A stretch of 64,000 nt of DNA. It comes from JAHCHG01 sp965214585. GTDB taxonomy: Bacteria; Acidobacteriota; Blastocatellia; Pyrinomonadales; Pyrinomonadaceae. Positions 9,487-17,282 of the stretch are shown here, piece by piece. The notes beneath the pieces are model-generated. The model ran no database searches. It had not been told where the DNA came from and was given only the letters and a program-made list of their open reading frames with translations. Within the stretch, counting starts at the first letter, position 1, and each line of letters starts with the position of its first letter. The position numbers and the translations under genes were made by a program. The stretch covers positions 2,232,001-2,296,000 of the forward strand of contig OZ243957.1 of NCBI GenBank assembly GCA_965214585.1. The letters run 5' to 3'.

Positions 9487-9715
9487 TTTCCAAAGATTTT
9501 CCTCCGTAAAGATAATCGTCAATGTTTGTCGCAAAATCCGGCGGAGCATCTATGTCAATTGACATAGCATAATCCAAAAAACTGTTCGGTTCGCCCGTTT
9601 TCTTTTTTTCTTTGACGACCAACTGCAATTTTACCTTCGTATTCGGTTCGAGTTCGACCTTTTCATCGGGACGAAAAACCTCGCCGTCAAAAGTCGCTTC
9701 AATCGTTAAACTCAT
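9479..9715 (-). CDS. Antitoxin of the DUF104/AF2212-like family, partner of a PIN toxin
   Basis: A 78-residue protein. Its N-terminal half (TIEATFDGEVFRPDEKVEL, then a KVKLQL strand) resembles AF2212-like antitoxins that bind DNA and neutralise PIN ribonucleases. The acidic C-terminal half (PPDFATNIDDYLYGG) would contact the toxin. It overlaps the downstream toxin start by 8 nt. With the toxin frameshifted, it may be expressed without a target. Confidence 0.75.
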   Translation of the reverse strand: MSLTIEATFDGEVFRPDEKVELEPNTKVKLQLVVKEKKKTGEPNSFLDYAMSIDIDAPPDFATNIDDYLYGGKSLENE

Positions 9716-9796
9716 AAAATTTCACCTCACACGCCTATCTTACGCTTTTTCGGCAAATTGTAAAAATGAGCGTAACACGCCGAAATGAAAAAGATG

Positions 9797-9866
9797 TTAC
9801 CGATTTTTCTTTTTGTTTCGCAGATCAACAATCTCGATCTCTCCAAGCGAAATTTTTCCTTCCTTA
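9797..9866 (-). pseudogene. Severed 3' end of the AlbA_2-domain gene
   Basis: On the minus strand this stretch reads, in frame from the TA at 9865-9866, KEGKISLGEIEIVDLRNKKK then N, R and a TAA stop at 9797-9799. Joining it to the gene at 11034-11905 across the TA target duplication gives an uninterrupted frame (...NALP then KEGK...) and a 313-residue protein. The IS630 element separates the two pieces. Confidence 0.85.
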
Positions 9867-9920
9867 GTGCAAAAACAGCAAAGGTTGTTGGTATTAGGTG
9901 AAATAATATAAAATCAAGGA

Positions 9921-10442
9921 ATGAAAAAAGAACCGATCTTCGTCAGAGCGATGAGCGAAGAAGAAAAACAAGTATTGGAAAAAGCAAAACGAGCCAGCGA
10001 TGCGTGTCAGATGAAACGAGCTCAGATATTGTTGGCGAGTAGTCAGGGTTTGACGACGACCGGGATTGAAAAGCAATTCGGCTATTCGGCTGAATATGCC
10101 CGGCAGATGATCCATCGCTTTAACGAGCAAGGCGTTAGTTGTCTGAAAAGAAGAAGTTCGGCTCCAAAAACGACGGAGACAATAGTTGATGCGGAAAAGT
10201 GTGAGCGAATTAAACAGATAATGCACAAAACTCCGCGTCTTTATGGTAAAGCGAGCAGTGTCTGGACATTGACCTTGGTAGCGGAAGTGTTGTTTGAAAA
10301 AGGCGAAACCCCGCGGCAGATGGCGAACGAAACGATTCGGACGGCGATGAAGAAAAACGGGAGCAGTTGGAAGCGGGCAAAGGATTGGATCACATCGCCC
10401 GATCCACAATATGAGTTAAAAAAAAACAGAGAGATCGTTTGA
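9921..10442 (+). CDS. IS630 transposase, N-terminal frame (DNA-binding)
   Basis: 173 residues with a helix-turn-helix region (GLTTTGIEKQFGYSAEYARQ) and a winged-helix-like second half (residues about 90-150), which bind the terminal repeats. The frame ends at TGA 10440-10442, just after A AAA AAC (10421-10427), a canonical -1 ribosomal frameshift heptamer in the right phase. A slip would continue into the next frame at 10427. Without a slip, this truncated protein could act as a regulator or inhibitor. Confidence 0.9.
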   Translation: MKKEPIFVRAMSEEEKQVLEKAKRASDACQMKRAQILLASSQGLTTTGIEKQFGYSAEYARQMIHRFNEQGVSCLKRRSSAPKTTETIVDAEKCERIKQIMHKTPRLYGKASSVWTLTLVAEVLFEKGETPRQMANETIRTAMKKNGSSWKRAKDWITSPDPQYELKKNREIV

Positions 10443-11023
10443 TTCGAATTGCTTCGGAAAACGACGATATAGTTTTGGGTTTTCTGGATGAGGTTTGGTG
10501 GTCGCGCTTTTCGCAGCCGAAGATCAGGACGTGGGAATTTGGCGAACCTTTGCGGATGGTGCAAAGGGAAGCAAATAAAGATGATAAGGAGCCAAAAGCG
10601 ATTGCTTGTTACGGGTTATTGAGAAAAGACACCGGGCAGGTCAAGGTCAGGTTTTTAGAGGAGCGTCCGATTTCCGAGATAACGATCTCGTTTTTAGAGT
10701 GGCTCGCCCGTGAGTTAAAAAAGGAGAGAAAAAAGGCTCTGTTTTTGATTTGGGACAATGCCAGTTGGCACGACTCGAAAAAGGTTCTGGAATGGATCAA
10801 AGAAAACAATCGGGAAGCGAAACAGACGGGCGGAGTGCGAATCATCAGGTGTCAGTTACCGACGAAAAGTCCGTGGCTGAATCCGATCGAGCCGCATTGG
10901 AGGCACGGCAAGAAAGCAATCTGTGAGCCGAACGGAGAATTAACCAAAGAAATGATCGAGCAAAGAGTATGCGAATATTTCAACTCGGAACAATTGCCGA
11001 GATTATCCAACAATGTCAACTGA
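10439..11023 (+). CDS. IS630 transposase, C-terminal frame (DDE catalytic domain)
   Basis: This frame carries the catalytic residues: first Asp in FLDEVWW, second in FLIWDNASWHDSKK, and the Glu in LPTKSPWLNPIEPHW. It is open from 10415, with a TGA just upstream of that, so translation can enter by the -1 shift at 10421-10427. This would give a fused product of about 367 residues, normal for the family. A TTG at 10439 is the only listed independent start and has no clear ribosome binding site. Its stop lies within the right terminal repeat. Confidence 0.9.
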   Translation: MIRIASENDDIVLGFLDEVWWSRFSQPKIRTWEFGEPLRMVQREANKDDKEPKAIACYGLLRKDTGQVKVRFLEERPISEITISFLEWLARELKKERKKALFLIWDNASWHDSKKVLEWIKENNREAKQTGGVRIIRCQLPTKSPWLNPIEPHWRHGKKAICEPNGELTKEMIEQRVCEYFNSEQLPRLSNNVN

Positions 11024-11905
11024 TTTTGCATTAGGCAAAGCGTTATCGGCGTAAATCTTCCATTTCAAAGCCCATTTTGCTTCTTTAATGTCGGTGAAAT
11101 TTTCTTTCAGCGGAATTTTCCAGTTCATCGTCATATTTCGCAAAAGCGGAAAATTCGCCTTAAAAATCTCGTCGGCATATTCCTGATTTAAGTTCGTCAG
11201 GCGATGCCGATAATATTTTCCGCCGTCTTTGACGCTTCTTTTATTTTCGATATTTTCCAAAACCTTGACCGGAACATCAACAAAACAAGCGACATAACGC
11301 GCATACGCCGAACCGAGATTTTTCGTCTGAACGATCAAATTGTAAACGGCGGAATTTTTATTTTCGGCTTCGCTGAAAACATCTTTAAGTTCGATCAAAA
11401 ATCGGACTACGACATCCGGCATCTGTTGGCGAAACATCACGTCGCGGATTTCGTAATCTTCCATCGGAACACTTTGAAAATTAAAACGCTTGTAATAACG
11501 CTTGTTTCCCGCCTGATGCGCCGTGTGACTCTGCGGAATTTCGACAATGTAAACAACGTCATTTTCTCCCGAAGCGAGCGCAACCGAATGAATCAAAATC
11601 CCGTTAATGCGCGGGCGAATGCTGTTGATAACCTGCTCGATCCATTCGCGCGGAAATTCAAAGCGGTCAACCGGCGTAATTTTCTCAGGCAGATGCCGCT
11701 TGTCGGCTTGCGAATTTTCCGCAATTCCGTAAATCAGCAAACCGCCCGCCGAATTCGCCATCGCTGAAACGTCCTTTGTAATTTCCTGCTTCTGATAATC
11801 GCTTCTGCCGAGCGCGTCGGCGGATTTATATTCGAGCGTCAGCGATTCTTCAATTTCGTTCGCAATGAGATTTTTGATTTTGCTTTCCGTCCAGTTTTTC
11901 GACAT
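11003..11905 (-). CDS. AlbA_2 (Schlafen-like) domain protein, 3' end replaced by IS630
   Basis: A 300-residue frame. Residues about 15-140 match the AlbA_2/Schlafen putative nucleic-acid-binding domain: EESLTLEYKSADALG, DVSAMANSAGGLLIYGIAE, and HQAGNKRYYKRFNFQSVPM. The second half has no recognised domain. Residues 292-300 (NAKSVDIVG) are encoded by the terminal repeat of the adjoining IS, and the native last 22 codons lie at 9797-9866. Proteins of this type are found in regulatory and defence contexts, but the function here is unknown. Loss of the basic tail (DLRNKKKNR) may or may not inactivate it. Confidence 0.8.
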   Translation of the reverse strand: MSKNWTESKIKNLIANEIEESLTLEYKSADALGRSDYQKQEITKDVSAMANSAGGLLIYGIAENSQADKRHLPEKITPVDRFEFPREWIEQVINSIRPRINGILIHSVALASGENDVVYIVEIPQSHTAHQAGNKRYYKRFNFQSVPMEDYEIRDVMFRQQMPDVVVRFLIELKDVFSEAENKNSAVYNLIVQTKNLGSAYARYVACFVDVPVKVLENIENKRSVKDGGKYYRHRLTNLNQEYADEIFKANFPLLRNMTMNWKIPLKENFTDIKEAKWALKWKIYADNALPNAKSVDIVG

Positions 11906-11952
11906 TTCATTTCTAAATTATATTTCGAGTTATATTTGCTAAAATTACCAAC

Positions 11953-12031
11953 AAAATAATGGAGAATAGGGAGTTGAGAATTAAGAATTCAAGATAATTC
12001 TCCATTTTCAATTCTCCATTCTCCATTATTT
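11953..12031. repeat. ATTCTCCATT/AATGGAGAAT hairpin repeat beside the four-helix-bundle gene
   Basis: AACAAAATAATGGAGAATAG on the left is mirrored by TTCTCCATTATTTTGTTGG on the right, with GAGAATTAAGAATTC in between and extra CTCCATTTTCAATTCTCC repeats. A related string (CTCATTTCTCAATTATTTTG) lies at 12413-12433 on the other side of the neighbouring gene, so the gene is bracketed by the repeat. Confidence 0.7.
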
Positions 12032-12040
12032 TGTTGGTTC

Positions 12041-12397
12041 TTACTCCAAAGATTTTCGCGTTGTCTTGAGCGAAGAAACCAATAATCTTTGCAATTCATC
12101 ACAATCTTCCAATAAAGATTCAGCTTGTTTTTCGCTCAAAAACTCGCCGTCGCGCAGCAATCTCAGCCAAAAATTCGTCTTAAAAGCAAATTTATTTGCC
12201 GCCGATAATTTGCTGGAAAAATCCGCGCGGTCTTCGCCCTGCTGTGCTTCTTCGATTGACGCGCCGATTGAAGTTCTGCTAAATAAAATCTGTTTTGATA
12301 AAACGAATTCCTGTTTTTCCTCGTTCAAATACCGGCACAAATTCACAATTCGCAATGCAAACGAGTATGATTTTTCAAGCAATATATTTTCTTTCAT
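12041..12397 (-). CDS. Four-helix-bundle protein (S23/IVS-like)
   Basis: 118 residues from ATG 12397. A TTG three codons upstream is less likely. Conserved features of the family are visible: LEKSYSFALRIVNLCRYL, SKQILFSRTSIGASIEEAQ, KLSAANKFAFKTNFWLRLL, and a final LQRLLVSSLKT helix. Such proteins form pentameric four-helix bundles. They were first noted in 23S rRNA intervening sequences, and related Avd proteins assist diversity-generating retroelements. No reverse transcriptase or rRNA is nearby, so the role here is unknown. Confidence 0.85.
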   Translation of the reverse strand: MKENILLEKSYSFALRIVNLCRYLNEEKQEFVLSKQILFSRTSIGASIEEAQQGEDRADFSSKLSAANKFAFKTNFWLRLLRDGEFLSEKQAESLLEDCDELQRLLVSSLKTTRKSLE

Positions 12398-12416
12398 AAT
12401 TATCAAATATCAACTC

Positions 12417-14390
12417 TCATTTCTCAATTATTTTGTTAGTTTCTTCTCCGAATTTTTGCAGTTTTTCCAAATAATTCACAACCGTCGCAACATAAGTCGA
12501 ATGCGACCAAGTAAGCGGCGAAACCGAAACCGGCTCGCCGTTCAGCGGATTGACCTGTTCGGCTAAAACGCCCGACGGCAGAGCGCGTCGCGCCGTCCAT
12601 TCTAAAATCTCGATTACGCCCTTTAAGTCTTCTTTTTTCTTCGCAATCGCAATGCGGTAATCGGCGAGCCAAAGCGTGCAGATAAACCAAGCGTTTCCCG
12701 TAACATCACCCGACACTCGCATATAACCGTCGTTTTCAAACCGCGCCACGCCGCCAACCGCCGTCGGAATCCAGAGTTTTTCTTCAATCGCCCGCATCGT
12801 GTTGACAACCATTTCGTCGTCCGCTTCAAACGCGCCTAGATAAAACGCGCCGAAAAGCGAAGCGTCAATCGTCGCATCAGGCTGGAAATTAACGTCGTCG
12901 TGCGAATTCAAAGCCCGCAGAAATCTGCCGTGCTTTTCGCTGTAAAGATGCTCGCGCATTCCTTCGACGACTTTTTCCGCCCGCGTTTCGTATTTTTCGC
13001 CGCGCTCTTTTTCGCCGAAAAGTTTGGCAAATTTCGCCGCCGCGCGAAGTCCCGCGACAACCGAAGCGCAGGTAAACGTATGAATTCCGCGTCGGTCTTC
13101 CCACAAATTCCAACTCGCTTTCGGCAGTTGCAACTTTTCGTCGTAAAAATCAAACAAAAAATCAGCGCATTTGACGATCAACGGGCGATAAAGTTTGCGT
13201 GCGAATTCGACTTCGCGGAATTTGTCGTAATGAAACCACAACGCCCACAAAACAAGCGCGGTTTCGTCTTCCTGAATCGGCACGAGTTTTCGTTTTGCCG
13301 AAACGTCCCAAGCCGCGTGCCAACCCGAAGCAACGCTGCCGTCGGCGTTATATTTTTGCAGAAAATAACCTTCCTTTGAAACGATTTTCGCGCAGAATTC
13401 AAAAAATTCTCTGGTAAAAAAAGGATAACCCGCGAGGTCAAGAGCGTTTGCGACAAACGCGCCGTCGCGCGTCCAGAGGTAACTGTAATGATCGGTTGCG
13501 CGATGCGTTACGTCCGAATCGTTCGCCGCCAGAATCGCTCCGTCGTTGTCAATCTGTGTGCGGACAACGAGCAGCGAACGCTTGTAAAGTTCGACGATTT
13601 CGGCGGACAAATTGTCAAAATCCGTTTCGTTTTTGTTCACCCAAACCCGCCAGTAATTTTTCGTGTAATCGAGATATTGCTGCGGCGTTCTGTCCAAAAT
13701 ATGTGCGTTCAAGCGAAAAACATCCTGATACGAAGTTCCCGCCGCGATCCAGTAATAAAATTCGTTCGAGCCGTTTGCCGCAAGCGGAAAACTTACCCGA
13801 ATCGTCGAATCCACCGAACCTTCCGTAATCGCGCCGTTTATCAAATCGCCGTCTTCCGCATCGCGCCAAGTTCCTTCCTGATCCCGAAAAGCCTTTCGTC
13901 CCGTCGCAAACTGGTCAAACGGCGGCTCGGTATTTATCAGAAAATAGCGATGCTTTTTATAATGAATTAGTGCCTCGCTTTCAGGATCAAAAAACGCCGT
14001 GTCGCCGACCTTGTTTTCATAAATCCGAAAATCGTGATGCAGAAAAACGCGGATTTCTCTGTTTGAATCACGCAGATTATTAACCCGAATTCGACGCAGA
14101 AAAATATTTTCGTGGCTCGCCACCGTATCATTACAAATGATTTCCAAACCGAGTTTTTCATTCGTTAATTTAACGTCCGTCACGAGCGTTTCGGAAACGT
14201 AGCAAAGTTCGCGCCGCCAATCGTCTTCAAAAACCCAAGAAAACGCGCCGTCCGCCCAAACGCCGAAGCGAAACGGGAAACCTTCCGAATGATTTTCCTG
14301 CCCGACGTGCGGAAAATAAACGTCGCGGATTTGATATTTGTCGTCAAAAGTTACCAGCAACGAGCCGTTGCCGACGGGAATATCACGCAT
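12417..14390 (-). CDS. Glycoside hydrolase family 15 (glucoamylase/trehalase-like)
   Basis: 657 residues without a signal peptide, so probably cytosolic. An N-terminal beta-sandwich (MRDIPVGNGSLLVTFDDKYQIRD onward, about 1-260) precedes an alpha/alpha-six barrel. Barrel motifs are YLWTRDGAFVANALD, GWHAAWD, IQEDETALVLWALWFHY with the general acid Glu region, and the late catalytic region EQVNP...LTWSHSTYV. GH15 enzymes release glucose from alpha-glucans, or hydrolyse trehalose in a subfamily. Substrate cannot be decided from sequence alone. Stop and start lie within 30 bp of the flanking small genes, with no obvious glycogen operon. Confidence 0.88.
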   Translation of the reverse strand: MRDIPVGNGSLLVTFDDKYQIRDVYFPHVGQENHSEGFPFRFGVWADGAFSWVFEDDWRRELCYVSETLVTDVKLTNEKLGLEIICNDTVASHENIFLRRIRVNNLRDSNREIRVFLHHDFRIYENKVGDTAFFDPESEALIHYKKHRYFLINTEPPFDQFATGRKAFRDQEGTWRDAEDGDLINGAITEGSVDSTIRVSFPLAANGSNEFYYWIAAGTSYQDVFRLNAHILDRTPQQYLDYTKNYWRVWVNKNETDFDNLSAEIVELYKRSLLVVRTQIDNDGAILAANDSDVTHRATDHYSYLWTRDGAFVANALDLAGYPFFTREFFEFCAKIVSKEGYFLQKYNADGSVASGWHAAWDVSAKRKLVPIQEDETALVLWALWFHYDKFREVEFARKLYRPLIVKCADFLFDFYDEKLQLPKASWNLWEDRRGIHTFTCASVVAGLRAAAKFAKLFGEKERGEKYETRAEKVVEGMREHLYSEKHGRFLRALNSHDDVNFQPDATIDASLFGAFYLGAFEADDEMVVNTMRAIEEKLWIPTAVGGVARFENDGYMRVSGDVTGNAWFICTLWLADYRIAIAKKKEDLKGVIEILEWTARRALPSGVLAEQVNPLNGEPVSVSPLTWSHSTYVATVVNYLEKLQKFGEETNKIIEK

Positions 14391-14411
14391 AAATTAGTTT
14401 TTGTTTCTTTG

Positions 14412-14825
14412 TCAGACGGTCAAAACATTCTTGACCAAATTCGGCGCGATTTTTTCAAGACGATTATCATTCGTCCAAAATTCATCGCAATCGTGGTGCA
14501 AAGCGGCGGCTAAATGAAGCGCGTCGGGAGTTTTCACGCTCGGAAAATCCGCCCGAAATTCGGCGGCTTGGTGAAAAATTTCTTTAGTTAGCGGGAAAAC
14601 TTGAATTTGTGTAAACCAATCGTAAAACTTATCAATCAATTTCTCATTGTTCAGGCGAAAAGGCATTACCAAACATTCCATTTCGGTCAGATCGGAAGCG
14701 ACGAAAATCAAATCGGTGGCGTTTGCAATATAATTTTCCAAAAGAGGCGCAAAAGCGGGATGTTCTTCGACAAGATAAATCACCAGACAAGAATCCAGAT
14801 AAACGTAAATCGGCTTTAATCCCAC
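14412..14825 (-). CDS. PIN-domain ribonuclease toxin (VapC-like)
   Basis: 137 residues starting MGLKPIYVYLDSCLVIYLVE with the first PIN Asp, then an internal Glu (DLTEMECLV), the DALHLAAALHHDCDEFWTNDNRL block with the third and fourth acids, and a hydrophobic end. All four metal-binding acids appear present, so the toxin looks intact. VapC toxins cleave tRNA or rRNA when freed from antitoxin. Its start overlaps the upstream antitoxin by 10 nt, indicating translational coupling. Confidence 0.88.
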   Translation of the reverse strand: MGLKPIYVYLDSCLVIYLVEEHPAFAPLLENYIANATDLIFVASDLTEMECLVMPFRLNNEKLIDKFYDWFTQIQVFPLTKEIFHQAAEFRADFPSVKTPDALHLAAALHHDCDEFWTNDNRLEKIAPNLVKNVLTV

Positions 14826-15061
14826 GAGTTTCGCGCCTCCGAAATTTGCCGTTCGATTTCCTCAACCGTCGGACGCGCGGATTCGGGCAGACGATTATTT
14901 CTTAAAAATTCCAAAGCCCTTTTCGAGTTTCCTTTTCGTGCTTTTCCGCTTGATTCTTCGAGCAAAGTAACAATCGCCCGCGTTCGCTTTGTAACGCGCA
15001 CGGGTTCGAGCAATTTTACATTACCGTTCGTATCAATTTCCGCTTCGACAGTTTGCAGCAT
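14816..15061 (-). CDS. Antitoxin partner of the PIN toxin at 14412
   Basis: 81 residues: a strand-rich N-terminal half (TVEAEIDTNGNVKLLEPV) typical of small DUF104-like or AbrB-like antitoxins, then a helical charged half (PTVEEIERQISEARNSWD) likely to occupy the toxin. It precedes and overlaps the toxin gene, the usual order for antitoxin then toxin. It probably autoregulates the operon. Confidence 0.78.
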   Translation of the reverse strand: MLQTVEAEIDTNGNVKLLEPVRVTKRTRAIVTLLEESSGKARKGNSKRALEFLRNNRLPESARPTVEEIERQISEARNSWD

Positions 15062-15115
15062 AATCTTAAAATATCCTTTTAGATTTATGATCTAAAAAGC
15101 GAAAAAATCGAAGCG

Positions 15116-15307
15116 TTAAAAACGGGACTTTTTGCCATATTTTTTTTCTTCCAAACGCAACGCTTCCATCGCTTCGCGGGTGGCTTTCATCGCTTCTTTT
15201 AATTCGGGCGAGATAACTTTCGGCAGCTTAAAATCACGCGCACGCGGCAGATGCGAATAATCGCGCGAGCCATTCGTGTCTTGAATTTTTTTCTTACCGT
15301 TCTTCAT
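15116..15307 (-). CDS. Small charged protein, unknown
   Basis: 63 residues from ATG 15307 (MKNGKKKIQDTNGSRDYSHL). The protein is basic with a helical C-terminal half (SPELKEAMKATREAMEALRL) that could be a coiled segment. No recognised domain. The longer reading from 15367 is rejected because its first 20 residues are hydrophobic and unlike the rest. It lies on the same strand as the toxin-antitoxin pair, 54 bp upstream of it. Confidence 0.5.
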   Translation of the reverse strand: MKNGKKKIQDTNGSRDYSHLPRARDFKLPKVISPELKEAMKATREAMEALRLEEKKYGKKSRF

Positions 15308-15380
15308 AACCAAGCTAATAATATCATAAAAATAACATAGAAAGTAAGGATTATTTGCAAAAACCAAAACGGAAAATTTT

Positions 15381-15620
15381 TTATCTCAAACGCATCTTTG
15401 AAATTGTCCGCCAGAGAATTGCAGCAATTGTCAGCAAAATAATTTCCATTCCCAAAAGTACAATTGCGACGAATTGCATCGAAACGACCAAACCGAGTCC
15501 GGGAAGAATAATACTCGACGCGCCGCTAATCCAAGCGATGATCGCGCCGACGAGAAGTATAAAAACGAGAACCGCTTTGAAAATGGTAACGGCTAAAATA
15601 ATTTTCAGTAAAAAGTTCAT
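15381..15620 (-). CDS. Small membrane protein, two helices, unknown
   Basis: 79 residues from ATG 15620 (MNFLLKIILAVTIFKAVLVF). AAGGAG about 11 nt upstream supports this start over one at 15713. Two or three strongly hydrophobic stretches (about 5-33 and 42-68) and a basic tail (WRTISKMRLR) indicate an inner-membrane protein. No family recognised. Confidence 0.65.
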   Translation of the reverse strand: MNFLLKIILAVTIFKAVLVFILLVGAIIAWISGASSIILPGLGLVVSMQFVAIVLLGMEIILLTIAAILWRTISKMRLR

Positions 15621-15642
15621 ATTTCCTGGCTCCTTTTCGTTA

Positions 15643-16551
15643 TTATAAAACTTTTTCCCAATCAATTTCCAGCTTTTCTCTGTTCCAATTCGCAGAATTT
15701 GCGCCCGCTTCATAAGACATCTGCAAAAAGTCTAAAATCATTTGGTCTGGATTTTTCGCGTTGCGAACGTCTTCATATTTTAATAGAAATTCGCCGAGTT
15801 CTTCGGAATAAAAAGCCGCGTCGGGTTCAATTTTTTGCTCGCTGAACTTCTTCGGTTCGGGCGCGTGATAAGCGTAAAAAGCCGCTTCGCCGAAACCGTT
15901 TCCCGTCCAGAAACCGTGGCTGATAACTTCTTGGTCGTAAGCAATTCGCGTTATTCGGTCAGCGTCTTTTCTGGCGGGCGCGTCTTCGCCTGAAAATCTT
16001 GTGACAGCTAAATCAAAACTTCCCCAAAAGAAATGAACGGGCGAACATTTACCCGTAAAACGCGAGCGAAACTTTTTGAAAACGCGGTCAATATTCAGCA
16101 GAACGCGAAAGAATTTTTCGACCGCCTCTTTGTCGTAAGATTTATGCTCGCGGTCTTCGGCAAACGGAATCGGTTTTTCCAGTTCGTCGGGAATCGCCGT
16201 AATTTCGACCTTAATGCCGATGTTTTCGAGTTCGGAAAATAATTTTTCGTAAAAATCCGCAACCATCATCGGTTCTAGATCGAACGAAAATCCGTCGTTA
16301 AAACTCGTCCGCACAAGCAATTTATGATTTAAAAAATCAAAATCAATCGAGAACGATTCATTTTCGTAAAACATCGTCGCCGTCGTCAAACCGCGCGGCG
16401 AAACGTATAGCGGAACATTCCACCATTCATTTATCATCGGTGTTTGTTCGAGCCGAATTTTGCCGACGATCTGCGTCCACATATGCAAAGTGTCATTCGT
16501 TTCCTGCCACTCGGAAAGCGGCAGACTCGGATAATTTTCCGGTTTATTCAT
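15643..16551 (-). CDS. DUF5996 family protein
   Basis: 302 residues. PSLPLSEWQETNDTLHMWTQ and VGKIRLEQTP at the N-terminus, NEWWNVPLYVSPRGL, and the later HFFWGSFDLAVTRFSG and SHGFWTGNGFGEAAFYAYHA are recognisable DUF5996 blocks. The biochemical function of the family is not established. Length is normal. The start overlaps the stop of the Nudix gene by 8 nt and the order amphi-Trp, Nudix, DUF5996 suggests one operon. Confidence 0.85.
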   Translation of the reverse strand: MNKPENYPSLPLSEWQETNDTLHMWTQIVGKIRLEQTPMINEWWNVPLYVSPRGLTTATMFYENESFSIDFDFLNHKLLVRTSFNDGFSFDLEPMMVADFYEKLFSELENIGIKVEITAIPDELEKPIPFAEDREHKSYDKEAVEKFFRVLLNIDRVFKKFRSRFTGKCSPVHFFWGSFDLAVTRFSGEDAPARKDADRITRIAYDQEVISHGFWTGNGFGEAAFYAYHAPEPKKFSEQKIEPDAAFYSEELGEFLLKYEDVRNAKNPDQMILDFLQMSYEAGANSANWNREKLEIDWEKVL

Positions 16552-17029
16552 ATCTTTTTCTTAACAATTCTTTCGCTTTTGCAGCCGTTTCCTTTTCGCC
16601 TTTGAAAGCAAGCATTTTGATCGCTTCGTCAATCGAAACCCAACGGGCTTCCAAAACTTCGTGGTCGTGATCCGCGATGTCGCCGCCCGTATATTTCATT
16701 AAATAAAAATGCACGAGTTTGTGAAAACGCACCTGCTCGCCTTTATGTTTGCCGAAATACCAATACTCGACGGTTTCGAGTTTTTCGAGCAGTTCGGCTT
16801 CGATGCCCGCTTCTTCGCGCACTTCGCGCAACGCGGCAGTTTCCGCCGATTCGCCTTTGTCAATCAAACCTTTCGGCAGCTGCCAGCGACCTTTATCATT
16901 AACCAAAGTTATAACGACCTCGAACCGCGAATTTTTTGCGCGAAAAGCCACGCCGCCGGCTGAGATCTGCTCGACGGTTTTATATTCGCCCGATTTTGCA
17001 GATTTCTTTAACTGCTTTGATTGCGCCAC
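16544..17029 (-). CDS. Nudix hydrolase
   Basis: 161 residues. The Nudix box is intact: GLIDKGES, then ALREVREEAGIE (pattern G-x5-E-x7-REVREEAG), so metal-dependent hydrolysis of a nucleoside diphosphate linked to another group is expected. QLPKGLIDKGE and an HYFLMKYTGGD-like strand region place it near Ap4A/dinucleotide polyphosphate-type members, but the substrate is not decided. It overlaps both neighbours, so it is translationally coupled within a three-gene operon. Confidence 0.88.
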   Translation of the reverse strand: MAQSKQLKKSAKSGEYKTVEQISAGGVAFRAKNSRFEVVITLVNDKGRWQLPKGLIDKGESAETAALREVREEAGIEAELLEKLETVEYWYFGKHKGEQVRFHKLVHFYLMKYTGGDIADHDHEVLEARWVSIDEAIKMLAFKGEKETAAKAKELLRKRYE

Positions 17030-17241
17030 TTAATTTCGATTTCCATTTCCTCGTCGTCGCCTTCGCGCTCGTATTCAAACTCGATTGTCGCATACGGCGG
17101 AACGTATATGCGCTCGTTGTCAATCTGAATTTCAAACGTAACTTCCTGCTCAAGCGCGTCGGCTAAACGCCGCAATTTGTCAACAACTTCGCCGGTCGGA
17201 TAAACTTTTTCAACTTCAACTGCTTCTGTTTCTTCTGCCAT
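17008..17241 (-). CDS. Amphi-Trp domain protein
   Basis: 77 residues. VDKLRRLADALEQEVTFEIQ, then a two-strand region ending EMEIEIKWRN, match the small amphi-Trp domain, named for its amphipathic strands and terminal Trp. Function is unknown; such proteins occur singly in bacteria and archaea. AAGGAG about 9 nt upstream fixes the start. It is the first gene of the operon with Nudix and DUF5996. Confidence 0.8.
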   Translation of the reverse strand: MAEETEAVEVEKVYPTGEVVDKLRRLADALEQEVTFEIQIDNERIYVPPYATIEFEYEREGDDEEMEIEIKWRNQSS

Positions 17242-17282
17242 AATTTTTTTTCTCCTTGTAACTGAAATTTTCTTTATACATT

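Larger units (their letters stand above)
9867..11031 (+). mobile_element. IS630-family insertion sequence, complete, flanked by TA
   Basis: A 1165-bp element. The left end GTGCAAAAACAGCAAAGGTTG and the inverted right end ATGCAAAATCAGTTGACATTG match over about 26 bp, including TGCAAAA, CAG and TTGTTGG. TA dinucleotides flank it at 9865-9866 and 11032-11033, the expected IS630 target duplication. Two transposase frames overlap and are joined by a -1 slippery site at 10421-10427. The clean ends, and the interrupted gene on both sides remaining readable, indicate a recent insertion. Confidence 0.93.

Noticed and set aside
9711..9800. Possible promoter or separate small gene between the antitoxin and the IS
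   Set aside because: The stretch 9797-9866 is explained as the severed end of the AlbA_2 gene, and the rest is too short and lacks a start.
12041..12397. Diversity-generating retroelement suggested by the four-helix-bundle protein
   Set aside because: No reverse transcriptase and no template/variable repeat pair is visible nearby.
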